Notes: generated by a model from the letters alone, not told the origin. A stretch of 64,000 nucleotides of DNA from Aegilops tauschii subsp. strangulata (GCF_002575655.3 NC_053039.3:376069633-376133632); one strand, 5' to 3'; positions 46,640 through 59,272 are shown, counted from the stretch's first letter. Made by a program: numbers and translations.

Positions 46640-46925
46640 GTCTTATTTTTTTAAGATCCAGCACCTGCTGGCGTTTCATTGATTTAGCAGAAGAGAGCGG
46701 TTACAAAGATGATCAAGTGATTGGGTGAAAATGAGAGAAGAGAACTACATGGTGACATCTAGTTCTCGCGCCCCTTTGGGCCAAAGAGCCGGTGCTGGTT
46801 TGCTAATCTCTCGCTATCGTGGCCCCAAAGGGGTGCTCAAGGTTCTTTGCTCCGGCGAGCTGCCATAGCTCCAAAGTGCTTCTGATCTTGGCTAGCACCG
46901 AAGGCATGGATGCTGTCTGGCAAGA
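46640..46925 (-). pseudogene. LINE 3' end fragment
   Basis: On the minus strand a C-terminal frame (STLELWQLAGAKNLEHPFGA ... stop) is followed by a 3' UTR ending AATGAAACGCCAGC, a short tail and an A run (46635-46660 in complement). This is the usual ending of Triticeae L1-type LINEs. It is strongly 5'-truncated. Confidence 0.5.
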
Positions 46926-47400
46926 GCCAAAATGTCAGAAGCGTGCATATATACAACACCATATGCTTAATTATAACCGTACTTGCTCAAGTTGCAGTAA
47001 TATAATTTGAAATCGGTCAGAGAAGTAAGAAGTCGATCCGATGAATTAATTCGTCACAGCTCACGAACTGACTAACACCCATCTGTGAAGCCTAAGTTTA
47101 CTTTTTTTTTCTTTTCCTTTTGCTTTTGTACTTGTATAATTCAACGGTAGTTCTATGTTCAGACCAAAGAATCAATTAAGAAATCAACCCGACGAATTAG
47201 TTCAATATTAGAGCAGACCACGTCCGAGTTAAATACATAGTGTGGCAGGTTTTTGTTTGACTTGACCGCTTAGAACTCTGAGGACCTAGTTGTCATTTCC
47301 TTGAATGACATACCTCGCAATTTTTTTTTCTTAAATGACATATGATTCATTGAAAGTCTTTGAATATAAATCCAGAGCTTTTATTCATATAAAAAATCGT
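46926..47400. other. Unassigned spacer
   Basis: AT-rich with T runs (47102-47115); no gene recognised. Confidence 0.4.
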
Positions 47401-47530
47401 GGTGCAGCGAACCAACCTGTGATTGAATGGTTAGAGGGACTGTGGTGTCCTCAGCCGACCAGGGTTCAAGTCCTGGTGCTCGCATTTATTCCTGAATTTA
47501 TTTCAGGATTTCCGGCGATGCAATGCAGCC
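47401..47530 (+). mobile_element. 5' half of a tRNA-type SINE (Au-like)
   Basis: An A-box-like TGGTTAGAGG (47428-47437) and a B box GGTTCAAGTCC (47463-47473) are spaced as in a tRNA-derived RNA polymerase III promoter, followed by CTGGTGCTCGCATTTATTCC and TTCCGGCGATG, which I recognise from the Au SINE of wheat relatives. The 3' half is missing. Confidence 0.6.
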
Positions 47531-49385
47531 GGGCCAGTAGCCAAAAATTCAAACGCGTGTATACATAATCGACGGCTACATGCTCAAGTCGCAGTAATAT
47601 AATCTGGGACCAATCAGAGGTGTTAGTTAATTAACCTGATCAAATAAGAAGCAACCCCCCACGCAAAAAAAGAAGGAAGTCAATCCGACGAACTAGTTGG
47701 ACGGAAGACCAGACCAGGTACGAAGTTACATACGTAGTCGCAGGTTTATTTTTGACGTGACCGCACGACCATCGATCCGTGAATCTCGCGCGAGAGATAA
47801 ACTACTACTACTTCAACGGAACGCACTACCAGCAGCCAGCGGCCACTCCTCGCTGTATATGATCGAACTAACAAGCATATCCGAAGTTGATTATTAGGGA
47901 CAAGTTGGGCGGCCGAAAAATGCAATGGTGCAATGCATGGCGGCAGCATGGTGCTGGCCTGTAGAGCTCGAAAGGTGCACGCATACGCGTGTGGTACGGA
48001 CGGGCGTGCAGATGGACGCAGCTATCCGTCCTTAAAACTTGATGGACCTCTCGTTGTTTCGGAGTTGATGTGTGTATACGTACATCAGAATGGTACATGC
48101 ATATGGTGTTCAAACTACAGGGACTTTTGGAGAGGACGATCGAGGGCCACGTTTTCGTTGAGCTGTGTACATATTGACACATGAAATGTAAAAAATATTT
48201 GACTAACGTTCCTTATATGGCTTCCCGAGCCGGAAAAAAGAAAGAAATGATGGAGCCTCGGCTAAATGGGGCTATTTTCTTTGAGGAAAAGCATGCGAAA
48301 TACTATATATATTTTAAGTTCATTTAAAAAAACTACACATGCACATAAATGTGTAGTATGCACGTACAAATATGTTGTCCTTTTTGTGTAGCAAACAGAT
48401 TAACATATTATTTTACAAAATATTGCATATATGTAGAACATGTCTACATATGTACCAATGGAAATGGTCTTACAACTTTTAATAGGCAAATAAATATTAT
48501 CATGGAACCCGAGAACCGAATTGCCGCTATCTCACGGGGTGGAATGTTCGATGTCGCCACTACGGAGAAGATGAGTAGAGGAGGATGTAGGAGAGGGGGA
48601 TAGCGACAAGTAAGAATAGCATGCCAATAGATTGACGAGGTGACGACGAGTGGCAAAGCTACTCCAAGCATGATGACACTGGGGAATGGTACGGATGGGG
48701 ACTCATCGATGCAAGATAGATAACATGTACTGGCGCCCCCTAGGTTTAGAGGAGCATGTTATTGTGGTGAACTCTAGCCTCAAGGCCGATGACGGATGCC
48801 CAGATTTGCCGGGACGACTGCGAGGGGAAAGTGAAGAGGGGCCAACAATGTTAGTGAGGTGAAGGAAATACGATAAATACAATGGACTTGGCTAGCGGTG
48901 TTGGGCATGAGTGAGGACCCAACAGTCCTAGTTGATAGCTTATTAGCGAGTCGACACTCCGTTTTGACGCCAGCGGCCGCCATCAACGGTGGATGACCAA
49001 ATCATGATGGCGGATGTCAGAAGAGAAAGAGTGATTGGCGGTGCCAAAATATGGGCAGTCGGTGGCGAGGCGGCCATAGGAGAGGAGGGAGAACGAGATG
49101 ATGGAGAAAGAGATGGGAGGTGTGTGTGTGTGTGTGTTGGGGGGTACTCTAAAATTGAGGTATGGAAGCCAAAAACAATAATTGCCGTATATAATGCATA
49201 TTTTGGTGCAAAACTAATATCAGGTTGACGATACTTGTTCTTTTAATCGTGGGAGCGCATAGAGTAATTGAGTTGTTGGCACAACATGTAACCAAAATTA
49301 ATCCTTTGCAGACAGCGTAAGGGCTAGGTTAATTACCCTTGCATTTATTTTGATGTAGCCAAAATTAATCCTCCGCGGACGCTTA
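47531..49385. other. Unassigned spacer with a (TG)n run
   Basis: No coding region recognised. 48530-49110 is purine-rich on the plus strand; 49121-49137 is a pure TG microsatellite of about nine units. Confidence 0.4.
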
Positions 49386-50139
49386 GGGTGCGTTTGGGAG
49401 CTAAGTATTTTTGAAGTTTTCTAGGAATACTATGGTTTCTGAGAAAACTTCAGTATTAAATACTTTGAGGTGTTTGGATAAAAAAAACACTGCAGCCTAA
49501 CAAACCATAGTATCTCTAAAACTGTGGTATTTTTGTAGTATTTGAAAAAGAGATCGGGTCTTTTTTCAAAAAACTTAGAAACGCTAGCTCATTGGTCTCT
49601 CTGAGTCCATCATCTTATGACCCATACTTACTAGACAATAGATCTATCTGGCCAGAGGTGTGCGTACACGTACGGATGACTTAGCACCGGGAAACATGTG
49701 CACGCGGAGATGATTCTTACAGGGGTGTGTAGCTTCTGATCACTTCTAGACGCACGAGCTGCATCTTCAGTGCCTGTCACAACGCTCCATCTTTGATGGA
49801 TCACAAGAGATAACTCGACTATGTATCCTAGCATCTACAAAGAACGTGCTCATGCCTAACATGCATACGGCAGCCGTTAGCACGAGTTGATCGGGCCGTG
49901 GGTGCAGCTGAGTTAGGTTCGGCTGTAGGTATCGTCAAGATTATCCGTGCAATGACAGAACAATTGTTCAAATTCAGAGAAACTTAATAAAACTGCCATT
50001 TGCGAAACGCCTCCACAGTTTTACCAAAACTAAGAAAAACTACGGTTTTTAGAAACTAAAGTATTTATTGCCCACACATTAAAATACCGAGGTTTTGTAA
50101 TACTATGGTTTTGCAAAAACCGTGTTGCCAAACTAGGCC
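49386..50139. mobile_element. Harbinger-like non-autonomous DNA element, about 754 bp
   Basis: The left end GGGTGCGTTTGGGAGC and the complement of the right end GGCCTAGTTTGGCAAC share GG....GTTTGG..A.C. Both are flanked by TTA (49383-49385, 50140-50142), the PIF/Harbinger target duplication. Subterminal DNA on both sides carries phrases such as ACTATGGTTT. No transposase. Confidence 0.5.
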
Positions 50140-50142
50140 TTA

Positions 50143-50337
50143 CAGATTGAGTTCATCACTCTTACATTTATGTTTTGACAAGTCATCATTCTCAAAATCA
50201 CAGAGGAAAGAATAAAAAAGTAGTAACTTCACGCCCCTTGGCTGCACAGAAACAATCGAGAATCGTACTGTTATCCGCTAACGACCCATGTTGTGACGTT
50301 GAGTAGTACGTAGTGATCCAATCTCTGAGACAAGGAC
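50143..50337 (+). other. Probable 5' UTR of the LINE
   Basis: 195 bp between the TTA flank and the LINE ORF1 start. The true 5' end of the LINE is not marked by any repeat. Confidence 0.35.
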
Positions 50338-51474
50338 ATGGCGAGCCGTGTGGACGCTTCTGGATCAGGAGCTAAGGGGAAGGGGAAGCTGGAGGACATC
50401 ATGCAAGAGCTGGCTCTGAAGGAAGAAGATCTTGACGACGTGATCTTTGAGGACGACGACGCCCCTGCGGAGGAAGAACTCAGATGGATGGTTTTGGCGC
50501 GTGTGCACATGGACAAGGGCTTTAGTACCTACTGGTTTTTCAGAAACATGCGATCTGCTTGGGATCTAGCAAGACCGGTGAAGATGAAAACCCTAGAGGA
50601 TAACCTATTCCAGATGCAGTTCAACTGCTTAGGGGACTGGGAGAGAGTCACCCAGGGGGGACCGTGGCACTTCAGGGGTAACCCTGTGATCATTGTTCCC
50701 TATGATGGTTATTCGAAGCCCACATCCATCGAACTATTCAAGTTTGAAATCTGGGTGAGGATCATCGATCTGCCCATAGCATATCATGGCAAGGTGAAGG
50801 CGCTGGCGGCAAAGTTGGGCGAGTTTGTGGACTCGGAACCCTCATCTTTTGATTTTGAGGGCAATTTTTACCGGGTGAGGATTAAGTTAGATGTTCGCAA
50901 CCCACTGAAGAAAGCAACGTCTCTGATCCGTGGTGGAGAGCGGCAGATATTTGCAGTAAAATACGAGCGTCTTCCCGACTGGTGCCAAGTGTGTGGCATG
51001 ATGGGCCATGAGTTTAAGGAACACAGTGATGGAGTTCACCCTCCTTCGGCGCTGATCTTCAAGAATTTGCGTGCTCCAGCTACTACTGCATGGGGGACGA
51101 AACGCCGTAACAGCAACTAGAGGGGCAGAAGACAAGAAGCAGGCCAGGGCAGCAACGGGCAGGAGAAAAGTGTAGGAGCTGAGGAGCCATCGGATGTTGA
51201 TATGGAGTTGAATGATGAAAACCATAAACGCAACTCCGATGAGGCGTTGCAAAGTCAGAACCCGATGGCTAGTGCGGGTTTGGAGATAGTGCCAGCGACA
51301 AAAAGTGGAGATACGCCTCTTAGCCCGCCTCCAAAACAGGACCCCAAGAGGTCTAAACCAACCCTGCAAAATGAAAAGAACCCTGCTGGATTGCTCAAGA
51401 AGACCCTCCCTCAGGGCAAAAACTATGATGCTAGATCGGCGGCCTCCCCGGCGGAGGACCGCCGGGCGCAATGA
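50338..51474 (+). pseudogene. LINE ORF1 (DUF4283 plus zinc knuckle), one in-frame stop
   Basis: ORF1 of plant L1-type LINEs is an RNA-binding, gag-like protein. Residues about 30-190 carry the DUF4283 pattern (MQFNCLGDWERVTQGGPWHF, IELFKFEIWVRIIDLP). A knuckle follows at about 216-232 (CQVCGMMGHEFKEH), with His where the last Cys usually stands. The frame runs 379 codons to TGA at 51472-51474 but has a TAG at 51118-51120 (codon 261), followed by an open, Lys/Pro/Asp-rich tail. Apart from that stop it is intact. I chose 50338 because it is the first ATG of the open frame and precedes an acidic leader typical of such proteins. Confidence 0.8.
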
Positions 51475-52228
51475 GTTTGTTAAGTTGGAACTGCCGGGGT
51501 ATTGGCAACGCCCCGACAGTTCAAGAGCTCCGCGAGTTAGCGGTAAAGTTTGCCCCTAAAGTGCTCTGTATAATTGAAACTCGGATAGGGAGGGATAGAG
51601 CAGAAAGTCTAGCAAGCACTTTAGGTTTTGATTCATCTTTTGCTGTTGACTCCGCTGGTAGAAGCGGAGGCCTTGTTCTTTTTTGGAATAATGAAATAAA
51701 GGTTGAAATTTTGGGCTACTTGAGGTTCCATATTGATGCAAAAATCTGTGATCTTGGTTTGCAACCATGGCGTTTGACATGCTTCTATGGAGAGGCACAA
51801 ACGCATCTTCGCCAAACGTCATGGAACACCCTGAAGGGGCTAGCTGCTCTTAGCCCCCTCCCATGGGTCTGTGTTGGTGATTTTAACAAAGTACTAAGAC
51901 AGGAAGAACATGATGGAATAGGCCAGAGATGCCAAGCTCAGATGCAAGGCTTTCGGGATGCCGTAGATGTTTGCGGTTTGAATGACTTGGGTTTCCAAGG
52001 AAGGATGTGGACCTTCGAGAAGAAAGTGACGGGCGGCACTTACACCAGGGTGAGGCTGGATAGAGCCCTAGCTACGGCAGACTGGAACTCTCTGTTCCAG
52101 GGAGCAGCGGTGGAACACCTTACGGCGGCGACCTCTGATCACGCTCCAATCCTCTTGAAGTTGGAGTCCACGGCGGGGCATCTAGTGAGAGAAAAGCTCT
52201 TTAGATACGAAGTTATGTGGGACTCTCA
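51471..52228 (+). pseudogene. LINE ORF2, endonuclease domain only, cut by Copia insertion
   Basis: ORF2 codes for the nicking endonuclease and RT. The start ATG (51471-51473) overlaps the ORF1 stop (ATGA). Seen here is the apurinic-type endonuclease: LSWNCRGIGN (catalytic Asn), CIIETRIG (Glu), CVGDFNKVL (Asp-x-Asn), RLDRALAT and TSDHAPILL (Asp-His). All key positions are present. At 52229 the Copia LTR interrupts the frame, which then stops after six LTR codons. The RT half should lie beyond the right edge, past the Copia and CACTA. Confidence 0.88.
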
Positions 52229-53949
52229 TGTTGGAAATATGCCCTAGAGGCAATAATAAATGGTTATTATTATATTTCTTTGTTCATGATAATTGTCTAT
52301 TGTTCATGCTATAATTGTGTTATCCGGAAATCGTAATACATGTGTGAATACATAGACCACAACGTGTCCCTAGTAAGCCTCTAGTTGACTAGCTCGTTGA
52401 TCAACAGATAGTCATGGTTTCCAGACTATGGACATTGAATGTCATTGATAACGGGATCACATCATTAGGAGAATGATGTGATGGACAAGACCCAATCCTA
52501 AGCATAGCACAAAAGATCGTGTAGTTCGTTTGCTAGAGCTTTTCCAATGTCAAGTATCATTTCCTTAGACCATGAGATCGTGCAACTCCCGGATACCGTA
52601 GGAGTGCTCTGGGTGTATCAAACGTCACAACGTAACTGGGTGACTATAAAGGTATACTACGGGTATCTCCGAAAGTGTTTGTTGGGTTGGCACGGATCGA
52701 GACTGGGATTTGTCACTCTGTGTGACGGAGAGGTATCTCTGGGCCCACTCGGTAATGCATCATCATAATGAGCTCAATGTGACTAAGGAGTTAGCCACGG
52801 GATCATGCAGTACGGTACGAGTAAAGAGACTTGCCGGTAACGAGATTGAACAAGGTATTGGGATACCGACGATCGAGTCTCGGGCAAGTAACATACCGAT
52901 TGACAAAGGGAATTGTATACGGGATTGATTGAATCCTCGACATCGTGGTTCATCCGATGAGATCATCGTGGAACATGTGGGAGCCAACATGGGTATCCAG
53001 ATCCCGCTGTTGGTTATTGACCGGAGAGGCGTCTCAGTCATGTCTGCATGTCTCCCGAACCCGTAGGGTCTACACACTTAAGGTTCGGTGACGCTAGGGT
53101 TGTAGAGATATGAGTATGCGGGAACCCGAAAGTTGTTCGGAGTCCCGGATGAGATCCCGGACGTCACGAGGAGTTCCGGAATGGTCCGGAGGTGAAGAAT
53201 TATATATAGGAAGTCCAGTTTCGGCCACCGGGAAAGTTTCGGGGGTTATCGGTATTGTACCGGGACCACCGGAAGGGTCCCGGGGGTCCACCGGGTGGGG
53301 CCACCTATCCCGGAGGGCCCCATGGGCTGAAGTGGGAAGGGAACCAGCCCTTAGTGGGCTGGGGCGCCCCCCCTTGGGCCTCCCCTTGCGCCTAGGGTTG
53401 GAAACCCTAGGGGTGGGGGGCGCCCCACTTGGCTTGGGGGGGAAGCCACCCCCCCTTCCCCCTTGGCCGCCGCCCCCCCATGTAGATGGGTTCCAGGGCC
53501 GGCGCCCCCCCTCCAGGGGTCCTATAAATAGTGGGGGGGAGGGAGGGCAGCAACATAACAGCCCCTGGCGCCTCCCGCTCCCCCTGCAACACCTCTCCCT
53601 CTCGCAGAAGCTTGGCGAAGCCCTGCCGAGACCCCGCTACATCCACCACCACGCCGTCGTGCTGCTGGATCTCCATCAACCTCTCCTTTCCCCTTGCCGG
53701 ATCAAGAAGGAGGAGACGTTGCTGCTCCGTACGTGTGTTGAACGCGGAGGTGCCGTCCGTTCGGCACTCGGTCATCGGTGATTTGGATCACGGCGAGTAC
53801 GACTCCATCAACCCCGTTCACTTGAACGCTTCCGCTCGCGATCTACAAGGGTATGTAGATGCACTCCTTTCCCCTCGTTGCTAGTATACTCCATAGATGG
53901 ATCTTGGTGATGCGTAGGAAATTTTAAAATTCTGCTACGATCCCCAACA
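52229..53949 (+). repeat. 5' LTR of the right Copia element, 1721 bp
   Basis: TGTTGGAAATATGCCC ... GATCCCCAACA. TATAAATA at 53523-53530 is a good LTR promoter TATA box, about 425 bp before the LTR end. The 223-codon frame 53110-53781 is a GC-rich chance frame. Confidence 0.95.
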
Positions 53950-55261
53950 GTGGCATCATGAGCCAGGCCTATGCGTAGTTACTATGCACGAGTAGAACAC
54001 AAAGCAGTTGTGGGCGTAGATGTTGCCAATTCTTCTTGCCGCTACTAGTATTATCTTGTTTCGGCGGCATTGTGGGATGAAGCGGCCCGGACCGACCTTA
54101 CACGTACGCTTACGTGAGACAGGTTCCACCGACTGACATGCACTAGTTGCATAAGGTGGCTAGAGGGTGTCTGTCTCTCCCACTTTAGTCGGAACGGATT
54201 CAATGAAAAGGGTCCTTATGAAGGGTAAATAGAAATTGGCATATCACGTTGTGGTTTTACGTAGGTAAGAAACGTTCTTGCTAGAAACCTATACAAGCCA
54301 CGTAAAAACTTGCAACAACAATTAGAGGACGTCTAACTTGTTTTTGCAGCATGTGCCTTGTGATGTGATATGGCCAGAAGATGTGATGAATGATATATGT
54401 GATGTATGAGATTGGTCATATTCTTGTAATAGGAATCACGACTTGCATGTCGATGAGTATGAAAGCCGGCAGGAGCCATATGAGTTGTCTTTATTTTTTT
54501 GTATGACCTGCGTGTCATTGAATAACGCCATGTAAATTACTTTACTTTGTTGCTAAACGCGTTAGCCATAGAAGTAGAAGTAATCGTTGGCGTGACAACT
54601 TCATGAAGACACAATGATGGAGATCATGATGATGGAGATCATGGTGTCATGCCGGTGACGAAGATGATCATGGTGCCCCGAAGATGGAGATCAAAGGAGC
54701 AAAATGATATTGGCCATATCATGTCACTATTTGATTGCATGTGATGTTTATCATGTTTTGCATCTTATTTGCTTAGAATGACGGTAGTAAGTAAGATGAT
54801 CCCTTATAACAATTTCAAGAAAGTGTTCCCCCTAACTGTGCACCGTTGCGAAGGTTCGTTGTTTCGAAGCACCACGTGATGATCGGGTGTGATAGATTCT
54901 AACGTTCGCATACAACGGGTGTTGACGAGCCTAGCATGTACAGACATGGCCTCGGAACACACGCAATACACTTAGGTTGACTTGACGAGCCTAGCATGTA
55001 CAGACATGGCCTTGGAACACGGAGGACCGAAAGGTCGAGCATGAGTCGTATAGAAGATACGATCAACATGGAGATGTTCACCGATCTTGACTAGTCCGTC
55101 TCACGTGATGATCGGACACGGCCTAGTTAACTCGGATCATGTTTCACTTGGATGACTAGAGGGATGTCTATCTGAGTGGGAGTTCATTGAATAATTTGAT
55201 TATATGAACTTAATTATCATGAACTTAGTCTAAAATCTTTACAATATGTCTTGTAGATCAA
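53950..55261 (+). other. Copia leader with primer-binding site and a local duplication
   Basis: TGGCATCATGAGCC (53951-53964) is the primer-binding site, one base after the LTR. A 39-bp segment (54922-54960) is repeated at 54982-55020 with one change. No gene up to the gag start. Confidence 0.75.
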
Positions 55262-58200
55262 ATGGCCCACGTTGTCCTCAACTTCAACGCGTTCCTAGAG
55301 AAAACCAAGCTGAAAGATGATGGCAGCAACTATACGGACTGGGTCCGGAACCTGAGGATCATCCTCATAGCTGCCAAGAAAGATTATGTCCTAGAAGCAC
55401 CGCTAGGTGAAGCACCAATCCCAGAGAACCAAGACGTTATGAATGCTTGGCAATCACGTGCTGATGATTACTCCCTCGTTCAGTGCGGCATGCTTTACAG
55501 CTTAGAACCGGGTCTCCAAAAGCGTTTTGAGAAACATGGTGCATATGAGATGTTCGAAGAGCTGGAAATGGTTTTCCAAGCTCATGCCCGGGTCGAGAGA
55601 TATGAAGTCTCCGACAAGTTCTTCAGCTGTAAAATGGAGGAAAATAGTTCTGTTAGTGAGCACATACTCAGAATGTCTGGGTTACACAACCGCTTGTCTC
55701 AGCTGGGAGTTAATCTCCCGGATGACGCGGTCATTGACAGAATCCTTCAGTCGCTTCCACCGAGCTACAAGAGCTTTGTGATGAACTTCAATATGCAAGG
55801 GATGGAAAAGACCATTCCTGAGGTATATTCAATGCTGAAATCAGCGGAGGTGGAGATCAGAAAAGAACATCAAGTGTTGATGGTGAATAAAACTACTAAG
55901 TTCAAGAAGGGCAAGGGTAAAAAGAACTTCAAGAAGGACGGCAAGGGAGTTGCCGCGCCCGGTAAGTCAGTTGCCGGGAAGAGGTCAAAGAATGGACCCA
56001 AGCCTAAGACTAAGTGCTTTTATTGCAAGGGAAGTGGTCACTGGAAGCGGAACTGCCCCAAATACTTAGCGGACAAGAAGGCCGGCAACACCAAAGGTAT
56101 ATGTGATATACATGTAATTGATGTGTACCTTACCAGTACTCATAGTAGCTCCTGGGTATTTGATACCGGTGCGGTTGCTCATATTTGTAACTCAAAACAG
56201 GAGCTGCGGAATAAACGGAGACTGGCGAAGGACGAGGTGACGATGCGCATCGGGAATGGTTCCAAGGTCGATGTGATCGCCGTCGGCACGCTGCCTCTGC
56301 ATTTACCTACGGGATTAGTTTTGAACCTCAATAATTGTTATTTAGTGCCAGCTTGAGCATGAACATTCTATCTGATCTCGTTTAATTCGAGATGGCTACT
56401 CATTTAAATCCGAGAATAATGGTTGTTCTATTTATATGAGAGATATGTTTTATGGTCATGCCCCACTGGTCAATGGTTTATTGTTGATGAATCTCGAACG
56501 TGATGTTACACATATTCATAGTGTGAATACCAAAAGATGTAAAGTTGATAACGATAGTCCCACATACTTGTGGCACTGCCGCCTTGGTCACATTGGTGTC
56601 AAGCGCATGAAGAAGCTCCATGCAGATGGACTTTTAGAGTCTCTCGATTATGAATCATTTGACACATGCGAACCATGCCTCATGGGCAAGATGACCAAGG
56701 CTCCGTTCTCCGGAACAATGGAGCGAGCAACCAATTTATTGGAAATCATACATACCGATGTGTGCGGTCCAATGAGTGTTGAGGCTCGCGGAGGATATCG
56801 TTATGTTCTCACTCTCACTGATGACTTAAGTAGATATGGGTATGTCTACCTAATGAAACACAAGTCTGAAACCTTTGAAAAGTTCAAGGAATTTCAGAGT
56901 GAGGTTGAGAATCAACGTGACAGGAAAATAAAGTTCTTACGATCAGATCGTGGTGGAGAATATTTAAGTCACGAATTTGGTGCGCACTTAAGGAAATGTG
57001 GAATCGTTTCACAACTCACGCCGCCTGGAACACCTCAGCGAAACGGTGTGTCCGAACGTCGTAATCGCACTCTCTTGGATATGGTGCGATCTATGATGTC
57101 TCTTACCGATTTACCGCTCTCATTTTGGGGCTATGCTTTAGAGACTGCCGCATTCACTTTAAATAGGGCTCCGTCGAAATCCGTTGAAATGACACCGTAT
57201 GAATTATGGTTTGGGAAGAAACCTAAGCTGTCGTTTCTAAAAGTTTGGGGATGCGATGCTTATGTCAAGAAACTTCAACTTGAAAAGCTCGAACCCAAGT
57301 CGGAAAAATGCGTCTTCATAGGATACCCTAAGGAAACCATTGGGTATACCTTCTACCTAAGATCCGAAGGCAAGATCTTTGTTGCCAAGAACGGGTCCTT
57401 TCTAGAGAAAGAGTTTCTCTCGAAAGAATTGAGTGGGAGGAAAGTGGAACTTGATGAGGTGATAGTCACCCCTTCTGAACCGGAAAGTAGCGTAGCGCGG
57501 GAAGATGTTCCCGTGGTGCCTACACCGACTGGGGAGGAAGTTAATGATGATGATCATGAAGCTTCGGATCAAGTTACTGCTGAACTTCGTAGGTCCACAA
57601 GGACACGTTCCGCACCAGAGTGGTACGGCAACCCTGTCCCAGAAATCATGTTGTTAGACAACGGTGAACCTTCGAACTATGAAGAAGCGATGGCGGGCCC
57701 GGATTCCGACAAATGGCTAGAAGCCATGAAATCCGAGATAGGATCCATGTATGAAAACGAAGTATGGACTTTGACTGACTTGCCCGATGATCGGCGAGCC
57801 ATAGAAAATAAATGGATCTTTAAGAAGAAGACAGACGCGGATGGTAATGTAACCATCTATAAGGCTCGACTTGTCGGTAAGGGTTATCGACAAGTTCAAG
57901 GGGTTGACTACGATGAGACTTTCTCACCCGTAGCGAAGCTGAAGTCCGTCCGAATCATGTTAGCAATTGCCGCATTCTATGATTATGAGATATGGCAAAT
58001 GGACGTCAAAACGGCATTCCTTAACGGCTTCCTTAAGGAAGAGTTGTATATGATGCAGCCGGAAGGTTTTTTCGATCCTAAGAATGCTAACAAAGTATGC
58101 AAGCTCCAGCGCTCTATCTATGGGCTGGTGCAAGCATCTCGAAGTTGGAACATTCGCTTTGATGAGATGATCAAAGCGTTTGGGTTTACACAGACTTATG

Positions 58201-59240
58201 GAGAAGCCTGTGTTTACAAGAAAGTGAGTGGGAGCTCTGTAGCATTTCTCATATTATATGTGGATGACATATTATTGATGGGAAATGATGTAGAATTCTT
58301 GGAAAGTATAAAGGCCTATTTGAATAAGTGTTTTTCAATGAAGGACCTTGGAGAAGCTGCTTATATATTAGGCATCAAGATCTATAGAGATAGATCAAGA
58401 CGCCTCATTGGTCTTTCACAGAGTACGTACCTTGACAAGATATTGAAGAAGTTCAATATGGATCAGTCCAAGAAGGGGTTCTTGCCTGTATTGCAAGGTG
58501 TGCAACTGAGCACGGCTCAATGCCCGACCACGGCAGAAGATAGAGAAAAGATGAGTGTCATCCCCTATGCCTCGGCCATAGGGTCTATTATGTATGCCAT
58601 GCTGTGTACCAGACCTGATGTAAACCTTGCCGTAAGTTTGGTAGGAAGGTACCAAAGTAATCCCGGCATGGAACACTGGACAACGGTCAAGAATATCCTG
58701 AAGTACCTGAAGAGGACTAAGGATATGTTTCTCGTTTATGGAGGTGACGAAGAGCTCGTCGTAAAGGGTTACGTCGATGCTAGCTTCGACACAGATCTGG
58801 ATGACTCGAAGTCACAAACCGGATACGTGTATATTTTGAATGGAGGGGCAGTAAGCTGGTGCAGTTGCAAGCAAAGCGTCGTGGCGGGATCTACATGTGA
58901 AGCAAAGTACATGGCGGCCTCAGAGGCAGCACAGGAAGCAGTCTGAATAAAGGAGTTCATGACCGACCTAGGGGTGATTCCCAATGCGTCGGGCCCGATG
59001 ACTCTCGTCTGTGACAACACTGGAGCTATTGCCCTTGCCAAGGAGCCCAGGTTTCACAGGAAGACCAGGCATATCAAGCGTCGCTTCAACTCCATTCGTG
59101 AAAGTGTTCAGAATGGAGACATAGATATTTGTAAAGTACATACGGACCTGAATGTAGCAGATCTGTTGACTAAACCTCTCCCTAGAGCAAAACATGATCA
59201 ACACCAGGACGCTATGGGTGTTCGATTCATCACAATGTAA
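55262..59240 (+). pseudogene. Copia gag-pol polyprotein, nearly intact (frameshift plus one stop)
   Basis: Domains in order: gag (55262-55950), CCHC knuckle CFYCKGSGHWKRNC (about 56016), protease SWVFDTGAVAH (about 56150), pre-integrase HHCC region (56560-56690), integrase with HTDVCGP, RSDRGGEY and SERRNRTL (Asp, Asp, Glu), RT with LYVDDILLMGN (about 58255), and RNase H (YVDASF, SVVAGSTCEAKY) to DLLTKPLPRAKHD. Two lesion sites: small indels between 56353 and 56436 put gag-protease and integrase-RNase H in different frames, and TGA at 58944-58946 replaces a Trp (IKEF follows in frame). Otherwise catalytic residues are all present. The start is the first ATG of the long frame. One reading is a recent loss of function. 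Confidence 0.92.
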
Positions 59241-59272
59241 CTAGATTATTGACTCTAGTGCAAGTGGAAGAC

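Noticed and set aside
47428..47473. tRNA gene
   Set aside because: A and B boxes are present but no cloverleaf or 3' acceptor stem can be drawn, and the flanks match a SINE.
53110..53781. 223-codon frame in the right Copia 5' LTR
   Set aside because: LTR sequence; matching frames appear in the solo LTR (43363-43815) but no LTR of this family encodes a protein.
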